This document shows positions 1 through 11,499 of a stretch of 64,000 bases of DNA, in pieces (position 1 is the first letter of the stretch; each line of letters begins with the position of its first letter). The position numbers and the translations under genes were made by a program. The stretch is from NCBI GenBank assembly GCA_018881555.1, contig JACAXG010000013.1, positions 9,648,191 through 9,712,190 on the forward strand, written 5' to 3'. The notes below the pieces were generated by a model that saw only the letters and a list, made by a program, of their open reading frames with translations, had not been told where the DNA came from and did no database searches. This DNA comes from Amblyornis subalaris (Eukaryota; Chordata; Aves; Passeriformes; Ptilonorhynchidae).

Positions 1-179
1 GAAGAGGTTTCACTCAGTATTTATTCTAAAACTGACATACACGTTCAAATTACATTCTTTAATTCTGAAACAATTTGAAAGAAGGCCTCAATCTAAAGAT
101 TTATTTCTCTTTCCCAGAAAAGCAGCACTGTTAAGTATTTTAAGTCCACTTCCTTAACAAAACCCCAAACCCCACTTAC

Positions 180-3100
180 ACTGAGTCTGTGCCATGGAAA
201 TGGTATCTCCCGTGTAGCGAACAAAGTTGTCGCCTGCGTAACCAACTCTGCAGAGAAGAACATAATTCTCAGCATTTGTGATGTGATTTCCTCTCTAATA
301 CAAACATAGAGCTTCAACAGGCAAGTAAAAATTCTCTTNTGCCCTAAGAGTTAGGAATGGAGGGAGAAGAAGGTGCATTCAACTTGATACACAAAATGAA
401 AGCCTACACTCCCCCCAGAGCCATGAAAGTATTAGACAGCCACTCAAAAAACCTGATGTCTGTGTTTACAGGGACAATAAATATGCATAAACAGCCTGTG
501 ATATTCCAGCATGGTGATTCTCACTTCTGGATTTGTGACTCTTCTTCAATCCAGATCTAGCGTGTTTGGGAGACTTAAACAAAGCCTAAACAGCTTTACT
601 GCTCTCAGTAAAGCTGAGACACTTGGGCACAGCCCTTGAAGAGATGCACAAGAAGTACACGAAACACAGGTTGAAGTTCAAATAATGTTAACAATCCAAC
701 TCCTCACTCTTTCATCTTCCCAAAACCACTCTGAAAAATCTAAAGTCTGCAAAGCTGTGGCAGAAACAGAGATTCAACAAAGGTCAAATTATGACTTGAG
801 AGAGAAGCAAAAGCATCTGCATTTAAAAAAAGGATTGACTGGCATTACTCTAGCTGGGGGCAAGGAGAGGTGGAAAGAGCATTATTTGCTATCATGTAGG
901 CCCTGCCACTCTATTTTAGGCAGCAAGCTAATCCAATTGCTGTACTTTGAATACATGTTTTACTAACAGCCTGTCTGCTCTCTAAGTTCCCAGCACAACA
1001 CAGGTCAAGTGTCTGACTCAGGTTTTAGGGGAGACGTGTGTGTGCAGCAAAAAGCCAGCCTGTGGCATCTTTAATTAAGCTGTCTGTCTAGACAATGCCA
1101 AAGCTTTCAGACCTTTTCTATGCAGAATCCATTAATACAGGAGGAGATCTTGCCCCTAATTCAAACATTTCGTTAGGTACCACAGACACTCCATGCTAGT
1201 CTCCAGTCCCAACAAACAAGGGATAAAGTTTAAGACTTGGTTACTGAAATACTTTACATGAGTATCATTATCATTTATAGGCATCACCTCTAGATGCAGC
1301 AGTGTCCTACTCCTTGTACAGACCATTACACTAAAGCATGGTCACCATAGCCCAGAAGGTTAAGGGTCAAGTCAGTATTACAAAAATACTACTTTTGTAT
1401 ACTAAACCAAAAGGTGCTCCTAAATAGAACAGGTGGTTTTTTCATGTTTACTACTACCTGTATACATAACTGACTAGACATTAATTAGTTACACGACATA
1501 CAGGTAAAATACTGAACTATTAATCTCATTTTTAATAGTTTTGTTGGACATACAAGCATGACCCCATTCTGACTTACTCATCTGGATTCTTGCCTGTGTT
1601 GGCATAAGGGTTCTCCCTCATTGCTCTTGTTTTGGGATCATAATAAGCAGAGTTTGGATCTAGATTCCTCAAGTACTAGGGAAAGAAAACAACATACAAG
1701 ACAATTAATATTTATGATTTCAAAAGAGCTGAGGTCACTCCTGTATCCCCAGTCAATATATTTTAAAAAGTTCTATCCATGTAAAAGGATGATCTTGATG
1801 AAGTCATAACACGAGCAGGAAAAGAAAAGACCTTAATCTCCATACCCCAAGACCCAAATANAGTCATTAATAACTGAAGATATAATTTGTTGAAACTAAC
1901 TCTCAGGAACACAGAAGAATATCTGTAAAGAATTCTTTACTCACTTTTGCAATATCTTCCCGAATACGTAAATTTCGAACTGTGATGCGTCTTTTAGAGT
2001 CAAAGTTCTGCCCAGGCATGTCAATGTCATCTGCATATTTGTCTTCATCTTCATCTTCACTGTTGTGATCTCTTTCCTGAAGAGAGAGGGGATATTTCTA
2101 ACTAAAAGAGTTCATCCACTCTGGAGACATGTACAAGAATCTGATTTTCGTGGTTCCATTAAAATTCTGCAATCCCTGTAAGTTACAAGCTAGCACAGTT
2201 TACCTGGGCTTAAGTGTGCTGTCAGGCTAATCTAACAACCAAAACTTTTCAGGAATACTCTTGTTGAACAATTTTCACTTCCTTATATGGAAATAGTTAT
2301 CAAAACATAACTGTGATTATATTAAGAAAACAGTTATGTTGGGTAAAATATACCACGTTAAAAACTACTTATGTGCTTGCATCTCTAAGGTTTGACAACA
2401 CACAGGAATTGAAACCAAAAGCCTCTTTGTGAAATCCAGCAACCTTGGTCTGAAAGAACAGGCAGCCAGTGGCATGGACAGAACATTCAAACCCTTATGC
2501 CACCCTTGTTTCACTGTTTCACTAACTACAGGTCCTTTCTTTTGCCCGTGGTGTGATGCAGTGGGTAATCATCTTACTGTCTGTGAATTTGGTTCCTCTT
2601 CTCCCCACTGGTGTCTTGGGGAGTTCTGCAGCAAACAAAGAGCACATCAGCAGAGAAGACAAGATAGTGGAGAAAGGGAAGATCGCAAAGATACAAAGGG
2701 CAATCAAAGCAGAGCTTCATGTTGGATACAAAATACAATTTACAATTGGCCCAAATACTGCTACATAACATTCTCTATGACAGACATGCTAGAGACCTTT
2801 TCACTTCATCCCTAACTAATTTTCCAGATTTTTTTTAACCTGATTAGTCTTTAACTATATATACTTGCAGCAGTGAAGATATAAATAGCTGTGAGCCCTA
2901 GAACACTGACCAGCAACTGGCCAGCACTGACTATGCAAACCAGCCTTGGTCTCCTCCATCAGAGACAGTTCTTAAGCTTCAAGTATACTTTTCTTCTTAC
3001 AGGTGCATTTTATAAGAAATAAGTATATAGAAGCCAACAGTGTTTGCCCTTGGTGCAAACAGGCACGAAAAGAGGACGAATCTCTTCTATCAGGAAGGTC

Positions 3101-6100
3101 AAAGCACTGTAGTTCGAGCTGGGTGGGAGCTCGAGCTCACTGTGCCATCTAGTGACAACCTGTGAGGNGACAGCACAGCCTCTGCAAAACAGCCTCTGCA
3201 TGGAGGCTTTGGCTTGGGGCTTGCTCTCTTACAATGTTGATTACAAAAACCTGCTTCTGCGCAGTAGCAGTCTCCATTTTTCCCCCATTTTATAAACTTA
3301 GAATATAACCAGAAACGCCTTTTAAAATTAGAATTTTATATCGAAGATTATCAAAAGCATTGTCTATAGTCTGAGGAGCTTGTAGAAGAAGATTGTGGAA
3401 GATGCAAACTCTGAAGTTATAAGCCAGAGGGAAATACATATGCTCAGCCTTCAAATAACCAGAGACACGACAAAGAGTCACAGTAGCGACTTAAGAAGCA
3501 ACAAATTGGTTTAAGATAAAGAAAATACCTTCGTATTCCAATTTATATTAAACATTACTAAATCAATGCATAGTCATGGAACAGTCATTACTTCAGTACT
3601 AGTCAGACCTTAACAATCTTTAATTACAAGAAAAGCATTTCAGTATATGAAGTATATAGCATATAAACTATACGAAAAAAAATTACTATAAGTAAAACAA
3701 GTTCTTCTGACCCAAAATTCCATGTAATTAATTGTAGCAACTATAATAATCATACAGAATTTCTGCCCATAATGGGAAAACAAAGCAACTCTATTTGAAG
3801 GAAGATGCTTCAAGTTCTTGAATGTGACACAGAACATGCTGGTGCTCGGAAAATCTTTACATTACTGAGGGGCATAGATAGCAGACTGTGTACAGAGACT
3901 GAAAGAGTCAGAAAGCAGAAGTAATGTTTTATATTTCTTCAGCCTAAACAAAAATAGATCAGCTAAGTTTACTTACCACTTGCTCCAGCTTCCCTGATGC
4001 CAACTCCTCCTGAAGCTTCTGGGCTTTCAGTGTACGTTTGGCCTGTGGAGCATGAAAATGCATTTGTTTAAATGTTTCTTTTTAGCAGGAGGTCTAGCGT
4101 TAACAGTGCACATTACAAGTGTTCCTCCTCCCAGCCCAGCCATGTCAAACACTAACCTTCTCCCCAGTACATCACAGCACCTACGTACCAAATCAACCTT
4201 GGAATATTCCTCTACAATTTTCATGTGCTCCTCTGGGTTATACCCATTCCACCGATCTCGCTTCCCATCATAATCAAACATCAGCTGAGGCTGCACATGT
4301 TCATCTGGGGCAATATTCATGCCTGTGTATTTTGCTCCAACTTTCCTGGGTCTCTGAAAGAAAAAAAAAATATGGTTAGATCAGTCCGTTAGGTTACTCA
4401 CTCAGCTATCCCTTTAAAAATACTATCAAGCTCCTCTAAAGCCAGTTAAGGTCAGCACTGTAAGTCTGTGAATTGTAAATGAATGCAAGTAGTTCTGCAT
4501 TTTAACGTTGCACAACTGACTACAAACCCCAGAAACTTTCATTTCTATTTTCTGCAATTAAGAAAGCAATTGAAACAGTTTCTGGGGGTAGTTCTAGCCA
4601 ACATGAAACAGGCACAGCAGCACTTGAGTTAATGCAAATTAACAAGAAAATAACATTTTCATCTATTATTTCAGAGCTTATTATAAACAGTATTGATGAA
4701 CAACACTCCGAATTGCATCACTTCTTCTTCACTTTTCCTACATAACAATTTCTAAAGAAAGCCATCTTGCAATACTTGTAACCTTTTTCAAAACAGCTTT
4801 TCCAAACCCAGTATTCTTTATTTTATCTGTAGCCAGCTATTTTCCACTAAAATTAGAATTCACATGGTTTTCAAAGCTGTTAAGCCATGGACATAAGTGA
4901 AGTTTACCTCCATGCAGTCCTTCTTTTTGTGTGTCAGTGCCCCACAGTTCTCACAGGCGCCTTTGCGGTACCTCGTGGCCACAGCATGCTGAGAGGAGAC
5001 ACAACAGGGAGAGCTGGGGACACTTTGGCAGATTCACAGAAGTATTCCAAATAACAACTTCATGTTTTCACCACCAACCGAGTATGCATGCCCTCCCCAA
5101 ACCCCCAACACATTATTTCCAAACACTGTGGCTTGCCCGCTGAATAAGAATTCCCAGCTCCCGCCTCCCTCAAAAACACGTAACCAGAAACTTCCTCATG
5201 TAATCAACCCAAATCTTTATTTTACAACAAAAACATTTTGCATACCTCCTGAACTCCTCGTTTGTACCAATCCCCAGAGGAGTTATACTGTTTCTGCTTC
5301 TCTGGCTGAGGCCTCTGATGCTTTAATGTGGGTCTTTTAGAAGGATCTATGTACCATGGTACGGAAGAGATGTACTGAGGAATGTGAGGGTTGATATCCC
5401 TGTAAAAGATGTTGTGTAATAAATACAAGGCATGGAGAAAAAACCTCACAACAACTCAGTCTAACAAACAACTCTCACATTAAAGTTCAAGCGCTTTAGT
5501 AGTGATAATGAATAACGAAGTTGGTACAACACACTGCAAAATAAATTCTCAGTTTGATAAACACAGACTTTGAGATTTCCTTGCCACCTAATTCACCTAA
5601 AGTCCTGACTCCAAAAAAAAAAGCAACATTTCTCAGAAGCAACAAGCCCTATAGAAGCAAGAGAAAGAGAACAGATCAGAAACACAGTAAATTTCCCTCA
5701 TACTGTGTTTTGCTCACTTTTAGGATACCACTTGTAATTAGCTGCATAGATTGGGCTTTTTAGCAGAACTCTCAAGAGCTCACAGTAGATAAACACTGAA
5801 CCTACAGTTTTTTGGAAAGTATCTGATTTCTGAGGATGACTGGAATGCTAAAAGACAAAGTTCAGCTATTTACTTCTACACACATTGAAATCGTGTGTTA
5901 CCCTTATAACTGTTCTGTAACCACAATAGAAAAAAAGACATTTTTAAACCAGCAGCTTTAGAATAACAACAGCTTTAATAAAACTTACTTTCCTTCTTCA
6001 TCCACTTCAGCAGGTGCATTTCCTAGTTTTCTCTGTTCTTCTAATTCTTTCTTTTTCCTCCAATCTTCTCTCGTCATCTTCTTTGGTTCCTCCAGGCTCA

Positions 6101-6152
6101 CATCATTTGTTCCCCCTGCAGGAGGGGCGTTTGCTACCACACCTGAAGCCAT
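180..6152 (-). CDS. SLU7: SLU7, pre-mRNA splicing factor (5' part of gene; 3' exons lie off the left edge)
   Basis: SLU7 acts in the second catalytic step of splicing, helping choose the 3' splice site in the spliceosome. Nine coding exons can be read on the minus strand: 6152-5989 (ATG at 6152), 5399-5246, 4988-4908, 4353-4189, 4042-3977, 2625-2578, 2076-1945, 1675-1578 and 247-180. All have AG/GT borders and compatible phases, giving about 325 residues against roughly 586 in mammals. The start [14 protein letters not shown] leads into the family-typical stretch [20 protein letters not shown]. The third coding exon carries a CCHC zinc knuckle, [14 protein letters not shown] (C-x2-C-x4-H-x4-C). 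The fourth has [20 protein letters not shown]. The seventh has an acidic run before [19 protein letters not shown]. The remaining exons are missing because the window ends, not because the gene is broken. Identity was made by recall of the protein family. Confidence 0.96.
4908..4988 (-). CDS. SLU7: SLU7 exon encoding the CCHC zinc knuckle
   Basis: This 81-bp, phase-0 exon encodes 27 residues, from [10 protein letters not shown] to KKKDCME. It contains the complete C-x2-C-x4-H-x4-C zinc knuckle of SLU7, which in the human protein is known to matter for nuclear retention and 3' splice-site selection. Acceptor (ending at 4989) and donor (GTAAACT, 4907-4901) are both canonical. All four metal ligands are intact. 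Confidence 0.93.
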
Positions 6153-6164
6153 TTTGGCTTTTTT

Positions 6165-6600
6165 CCTGTCAGCGAAAAAAATTAGAAGACAAAAGAGTCT
6201 TACAGATCAATACCATCTGACGTCACAGCCCTTCAACGTGGCTTTGTGTCACTCAGTGAAATGAGCAACTCCGTATTATGCATTCCTGACATATCTCTGT
6301 CCTGAAAAATAAGCACCACTGCTGAAAAAACAAAATTACCGTACTGTGAACGCTACACCTAGGCCTGCACGTACCCCGGAAGCGACGCGAGACAGCGACC
6401 GCGGGGAAACAGCGCGGCGCCCGAGCCCAGGCTTGGCCCGGGGAACGCCAGTACTTGCTCAGAGCCTATAGCAGCCGCCTTCTCGGAGCCCGAATTCCCG
6501 ATTCCAGCCCTTTGCCGAACCCTCCCCGTTCCCCCGTCCCTGTTTACCTGCCGGCCGCAGCGCCACCCCACAATGCCCCGCGGCGCCCCAGCGGCGCTCA
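6165..6600 (-). other. SLU7: SLU7 5' UTR exon and first intron
   Basis: The start-codon exon of SLU7 begins at 6165, after a minus-strand acceptor at 6168-6166. This places only 13 bases of leader before the ATG in that exon. A good minus-strand donor (exon end at 6548, GTAAAC) lies in the CpG island, so a noncoding first exon from about 6600 to 6548 is likely. The transcription start is inferred, not seen. Confidence 0.6.
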
Positions 6601-6830
6601 CTTCCGGGGCGGAGCCACCACCCCGTGCCCACCCCGGAGCCCGCGTGCGGCGGTGCGCGAGCGGCGCGGCTCAGCCAATCGGCTGCCGCGCGTGGGTCGA
6701 AGCGGCCAATGGGCGGCCCAGGGCCGATTTAAAAGCGGCGCCGTTGGTGTGTGGGGGCGTTGTAAGGTGTTGGAGAGTGGTTGGGGGCTGAGCGGGCTCG
6801 ACCTTTCCTGTGCTGTCGCTTCCTGAGGTA
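6350..6830. promoter_or_regulatory. Shared CpG-island promoter of SLU7 (-) and PTTG1 (+)
   Basis: The stretch is rich in G+C and CpG, unlike its AT-rich flanks, and lies between two divergent first exons. It holds two forward CCAAT boxes at 6675-6679 and 6706-6710, exactly 31 bp apart, which is the spacing typical of NF-Y paired sites. A TTTAAA at 6728-6733 fits the LIN54/CHR consensus TTYRAA. No TATA box sits at a usual place for PTTG1. The CCAAT boxes are oriented toward PTTG1, a G2/M gene. NF-Y control of human PTTG1 is known; control here is inferred. Confidence 0.8.
6750..6827 (+). other. PTTG1: PTTG1 noncoding first exon
   Basis: A strong donor (GAG then GTAAGC) ends an exon at 6827, just downstream of the CCAAT/CHR module. 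The ATG exon starts at 7981, so this should be the 5' UTR exon. Its start is estimated from the position of the promoter elements. Confidence 0.6.
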
Positions 6831-6910
6831 AGCTAAGGCTTCGGGGTTAAGGCTGGTCTGGGGCTGTGAGTCTTCCTTTGTGCTTCAAGCTGTACAAAGA
6901 AAAGGAGTTT

Positions 6911-7345
6911 CGTCCAGAGAAAGGCAGCGGAGCTGGGGGAAGGTGTGGAGCACGAGTCTTAGGAGGAACAGCTGAGGGAGCTAGAGGGGCTCATTCNGGN
7001 GAAAAAGAGGCTCAGGAGAGACCTTGTCGCTTTCTACAACCACCTAAAAGGCCAGGTAGAGATCTCTCTTTTCTCCCAGCCCACTAGCAACAGGACAAGA
7101 GGAAATGGCATCAAGCTGTGCCAGGGGAGGTTCAGGTTGGACATTAGGAAGAATTCTTGACAGGGTGATTAGACACTGGAGCGAGCTGCCCAGGGACGTG
7201 GTGGAGTCACTGACCCTGGAGGCGTGTAAGGAATGACTGGACATTGGCACTTGGTGTCCTGGTCTGGTTGGCATGGTTGTGTTTAGCCATAGATTGGATT
7301 CAATTATCTCAGGTCTCTTCTGGCCTCGTTGACTGTGATTCTGAG
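6911..7345 (+). mobile_element. CR1 LINE 3' fragment in PTTG1 intron 1
   Basis: The sequence follows the CR1 3' end: a degraded version of the segment around 'gctgagggagct' and 'aggctcaggagagacc', then 'gacaagaggaaatggc', 'aggttggacattaggaag', 'gagctgcccaggga', and a terminal 'tgtgattctgag'. It is 5'-truncated, as usual for CR1, and is in the same orientation as PTTG1. No coding capacity remains. Confidence 0.85.
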
Positions 7346-8001
7346 TTTCCCTGCGGCCCTCTCGAGGGAGGAATTGCTTGCCCACCTGTGTAATAGCAGT
7401 GATGAGCACCACGCAGGAGCTGCTGTGCTGTTGGTACAGTGCAGGGGATGCTCTGACTTGGTGTCTCAGGTGGGGCTGAAAACGGTAGTGATCTATTTGT
7501 GTTGGGTGTTCTCTGAAGGTTTGCTTTCCCGGTGAAGAGGTGTCTCTGCTAGTAAAATTACCAGTGTTACTCTTGGCCTTTCAAGTGTTACAAGTTGAGC
7601 TAAGAACTGGGATGCTAAGCTGGGAGATACTCCTTTTTTTTCTCTGGAGGAAACAGTTCAACACTACAAAGAAGTGCCAAAACAAACCAGAGGTATTGGA
7701 TCTTTCTGTGTAGGATTGCTGATGAAACCTTGCTGCTTTTCCAGACTTGTGCAAGCTCCTTTGGGACTGTGAGCCTACCACATGCATTAATAGCTCCTTC
7801 AAATAAAGAGTCTTTAGCTAAACTACTGTGTAATGGTGTGAGGTAGGGGTTTGTTCCCCTCATCTAGAGACCAGTATGTGATAGCTCTGTTGTCTTTAAT
7901 GTGGTTTACTTAAAAAGTGTGCTGTGGTGGGAAAAAAATGACAAAAATGATTTTTTCTTTTTCCTGCATGGATTCTGTAGAGTGCTTTCATCAATCTGAA
8001 G

Positions 8002-11000
8002 ATGGCAACTCTGATCTTTGTTGATCAGGAGAATGGTGAAGTTGGTGCTCCCAAGAGTCAGCTGAGGCTCCCTTCAGGATCTTGTGCGTATTTGTTGCCC
8101 TAAGCCAGTAAGGGATCAAGTAAAGGATATAAATTGTATTTTGTTATCTACTGTTTTCAATGGCAATGGTTTTCTATTCATATACCTGCTTACCAAACCA
8201 ATTCTTGTAAGCTCAGCAGTTACTATGGAATTGAAGATAACCGTGTTTTTGTCATTGCTGTGACTTATGCTCATGAGTGGTGAGCAGTGATTTTCATGAC
8301 AACTAATTTTCTAGCATGTGCACTTACTGAGGCAAGCTTTAGGGTTGATAGGTTGCTAAAGTTTGCTTTTTTAAATTTCCCCCCATTCCAGCAAAAGCTT
8401 TATCTGAAAGAACACAAGTTAACACTCCACTTCCTAAAAAAGCAATTAGTACTTCTCCAGTCACATCTCGCTCTGTCAGAAAGGCTCTCGGAAATGTGAA
8501 TAAAACTGAAGGAGTCACAAGCAAGATGGATAAGATAAANCAGAAAAATCAGCCTTGCACTGTGAACAAAGTGAGTACAACACACTTATAATGGGGGGAG
8601 GAGGGGAAATCCATAATTTACTTGCTGTTGTGACTTAGTCCTGACAGATTAAGCACCATACAGCTGCTCCCTCACTCCCTCCTGGATGGGATGGGGGAGG
8701 ATATTGGAAGGGTAAAAGTGAGGAAAAATCATGGGCTGAGATTAAGACAAGTTAATAGTTAAAAACCTCCAAGAAAAACAAAACCAATTTCTTGTCAGCA
8801 GCTGACTGATGCCTTGCCAGTCCCAGAGCAGTGGTAGCCTTGGCAAACTTTGCCACCAGTTTTCATTGCTAAGCATGATGTCATGCATCATGGGATATCC
8901 CCCTGGGCACTTGGGGTCAGCTGTCCTGGCTGTGCACCCTCAGCCTCGTTGCTGGTGGGGTTGTGAGAAGCAGAGAATGTCTGGACTGTGTAAACACTGC
9001 TCAGCAATAGCTGAAACAGCTGAGTGTATCAATGCTGTTTTCATCATGAATCCAAAACGTGGCTTCATGAGAATTGCCAGGAAGATAACAACTCTAGCCA
9101 AAAGCAGGATGCCTAAATAGATGGTTCTAGGGAAAATAATCTGAGTTAATGTCTTATATTAAACTCGATACTTAGGATGTGACTACTTACTTGTTCTAGT
9201 GCAGTCATTTCTTCCTGCCATACTGNACTACATAAACTCAGCTGAAACATTTGCCCATCTCCATTTTATTTATGTTGAAGACATTAGAATTTAGGCCTGA
9301 CTGAGAACAGTATGACAGACATGCTTGTCTGTAGACATGAATAGCACAGATAAGCCACTACAAACATTCTACAGTAGCTCAAATAATGTGACTTCCTCTT
9401 TTTAAGACTAATGAAAAGACTGGATTAGAAAGCTGCCATACAGTGGCTGAAGAAGATTGGCCAGAAATAGAAAATATGTTTCCTTTGGGTCCTGAAGGTA
9501 AGAACCATTGATGTAATTATTAAAATTAACAATAAGGCTTTCATGAGTGTTGGCACTGTTGTAAGATTTTGTCCAAGCTATTGTGGCACACAAGCCAGCA
9601 CTACGTTTCTGCTGAGTCTTCTTTGAAACATGAGGGTGCTTGCTACTTCTGAAATACTTAAACAAGAATGAGATGGTATTTCTAACTGTAATAGCTGTGC
9701 CTCATATATATTATTCTGAGTCTGTTATTGTGGTGACAGGAAATGTGTTCCAAGTAACCATGCTTTAGCTTCTTAGGTCATTAAATAGTGACTAGTAGAC
9801 AAATATTCAAAGGAACACAGAATAGTGTGTGCCAAGATGGTCATTTGTAACTGAAGAGATTCCTACTGCTGTAGGATAGAATAGTTGAGGATGGAACTTC
9901 CAAAGCTGTTATTGGGTCAGCCCATTGCAGATATTCTATCTTAGTCCTTCAAAGTGTGTCCTTAAAGCTTTGCTCTTCATGTGGATGTGTGTGAAAGCTA
10001 CTGTGCCAAAGACTTGAGTATTGATGAAACATGTGTACTTTGCTTGCTGAAGTTACTAAAAGCTTCTGCTTTACATTAGCAGTTATATTATGCAATCTGA
10101 TAAAGGTTGGTGTATGGGATTTCATGGACAACTAAAAGGTGTAACTGCAAATAAATACCCTCAGTGTAACAGGGGACAGCTTCCCAGGCTGCTACACACT
10201 TACTTACAGTCTGTATTTCTCAAATAGACTTTGAGAGTTTTGATCTTCCCGAAGAACACAAACTAAGCAATATCAACCTGTGTGGTGTTCCCCTCATGGT
10301 GTTTGAAAGGACATATGACAGATGTGTGAACATGGTTCCTTCACCTGTAAAGATTGAGGAGATTTCCTGGGAATCCAGTAAGTGGAAACTTGACATGATT
10401 TTGAGTACACATAGTGCTCATCAATGGTTTGGGTGAAAAGCCAGTTGGCTGCAACAGTGAATTGCTGTTGCTGTCTAAACTACCAGAGCAGTGCACCAGT
10501 ATCAAACAGGGCTGGCCAGTTACGTTCAGCTTGACTACACAAACCAGAAGCTGCTAGTACAGGCAGTGGTCTCAAAGTGGTGTTGCTGACTTAGGGCTTA
10601 ACCCAGCTGCAGCTGAGCACCACACAACTGCTTACTGGCTCCCCTGCTGTGGGATGGGGAAGAGAATCAGAAGAGAAAATGTGAAAAAACTCATGTTTTG
10701 AGTTAAAGGCAGTTTTGATAACTAAAGCAAAAGCCATGCATTTAAGAAAAGCAAAATAAGGAATTCATTCACTACTTTCCATCAGCAGGCAGGTGTTGAG
10801 TGTGCCTGGAACAGCAGGGCTCCATCACATGTAATGGTGGCTTGGGAAGACAAATGCCATAACTCCAAATGTCCCTCTTTCCTTCTTCCCTCAGCTTTAT
10901 ACGCTGAGCATGACACCATATGGTCTGGGATATCCCATGGTCAGCTGTCCTGGCTGTGCCCCCTTCCAGATCCTTGAGCACTCCCAGTGTCCTCACTGAT

Positions 11001-11416
11001 AGGGTGAGGAGAAGAAAAGGCCTTGACTCTATTGCTGAGCAGTGCTCATGCAACTAAAACATCTCTGAATTATCAACACTGTTTCCAGCACAAATCCAAA
11101 ACACAGCCCATACCAGTGACNGTGGAAAAAGTGAACTCTACCCCAGTGAAAAGCAGCACACTGAGTAATCTTTTGTGGTGCATTGCAAACTGATCAGTTA
11201 GGTGGGGTTGGCTTATACTATGAAACAATATTTCCCTTGGTCATTCAAGATGTTTATGCTGAACTACTGGAAGCTAGTTTATGTTAGTGTACATTCTGAG
11301 ATTGAGAAACTGATGTGATTTATTTCTTAATTCCAGACTTGCTACAATCAACTGCTGACTTCCTTGCTACCCTGGATGAGATCATTGACATGCCACCTCC
11401 AAATTATGATGTTTAA
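8002..11416 (+). CDS. PTTG1: PTTG1, securin (separase inhibitor), complete
   Basis: Securin binds and inhibits separase until the APC/C destroys it at anaphase. The exons are 7981-8083 (ATG at 8002), 8392-8570, 9407-9497, 10228-10377 and 11337-11416 (TAA at 11414). Phases join without error, giving 193 residues against 202 in human. The N-terminus MATLIFVDQENGE matches the family, but the KEN degron reads QEN. The D-box RKALGNVN (R-x2-L-x3-N) is intact near residue 70. The separase-binding segment is WPEIENMFPLGP followed by FESFDLPEEH. A CDK-type site, PSPVK, remains, but the second proline motif of mammals is lost. The first coding intron uses a less common donor, GTGCGT. CR1 and LTR insertions sit in introns only. 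One N falls in the second coding exon. Confidence 0.96.
8626..9110 (-). mobile_element. Solo ERVK-type LTR, antisense, in the PTTG1 intron after the D-box exon
   Basis: This is a diverged copy of an LTR that recurs at 10580-11160 and 16248-16470. Read on the plus strand it begins 'tgttgtgactta', passes 'gctgtcctggctgtgcaccc' and 'cactgctcagcaatag', and ends near 'aactctagccaaaagcagg'. The related copy at 16248 is followed by a primer-binding site on its left, so the functional orientation of the family is minus. It is noncoding and older than the copy at 10580, judging by the many differences. Confidence 0.75.
10580..11160 (-). mobile_element. Solo ERVK-type LTR, antisense, in the last PTTG1 intron
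   Basis: This is a nearly full-length LTR of about 580 bp, from 'tgttgctgacttagggctta' to 'ctaccccagtgaaaagcagc'. Landmarks include 'aaggaattcattcacta', 'gggctccatcaca', a minus-strand TATAAAGC (plus-strand gctttata at 10909-10916) and 'cactgtttccagcacaaatc'. No internal retroviral sequence adjoins it, so it is a solo LTR. No clear target-site duplication is visible. Confidence 0.8.
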
Positions 11417-11468
11417 TATGTGTTCTGAAGTATCTGTTGAGTTGAAGTTTCATATAGTTCTGTATTTC

Positions 11469-11474
11469 AATAAA
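11469..11474 (+). terminator. PTTG1: PTTG1 polyadenylation signal AATAAA
   Basis: A canonical AATAAA lies 53 bp after the stop codon, giving a very short 3' UTR. A second AATAAA occurs at 11540-11545 and could serve as a weaker alternative. Confidence 0.8.
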
Positions 11475-11499
11475 GGCTAATTTAACCTGTATACTATTG

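Noticed and set aside
2306..2338. CATAACTGT / ACAGTTATG inverted repeat in an SLU7 intron
   Set aside because: Nine-bp arms in AT-rich intronic DNA are common by chance; no sign of function.
6359..6826. Frames of 80-123 residues across the SLU7/PTTG1 promoter
   Set aside because: They overlap the CpG promoter and UTR exons of two well-defined genes.
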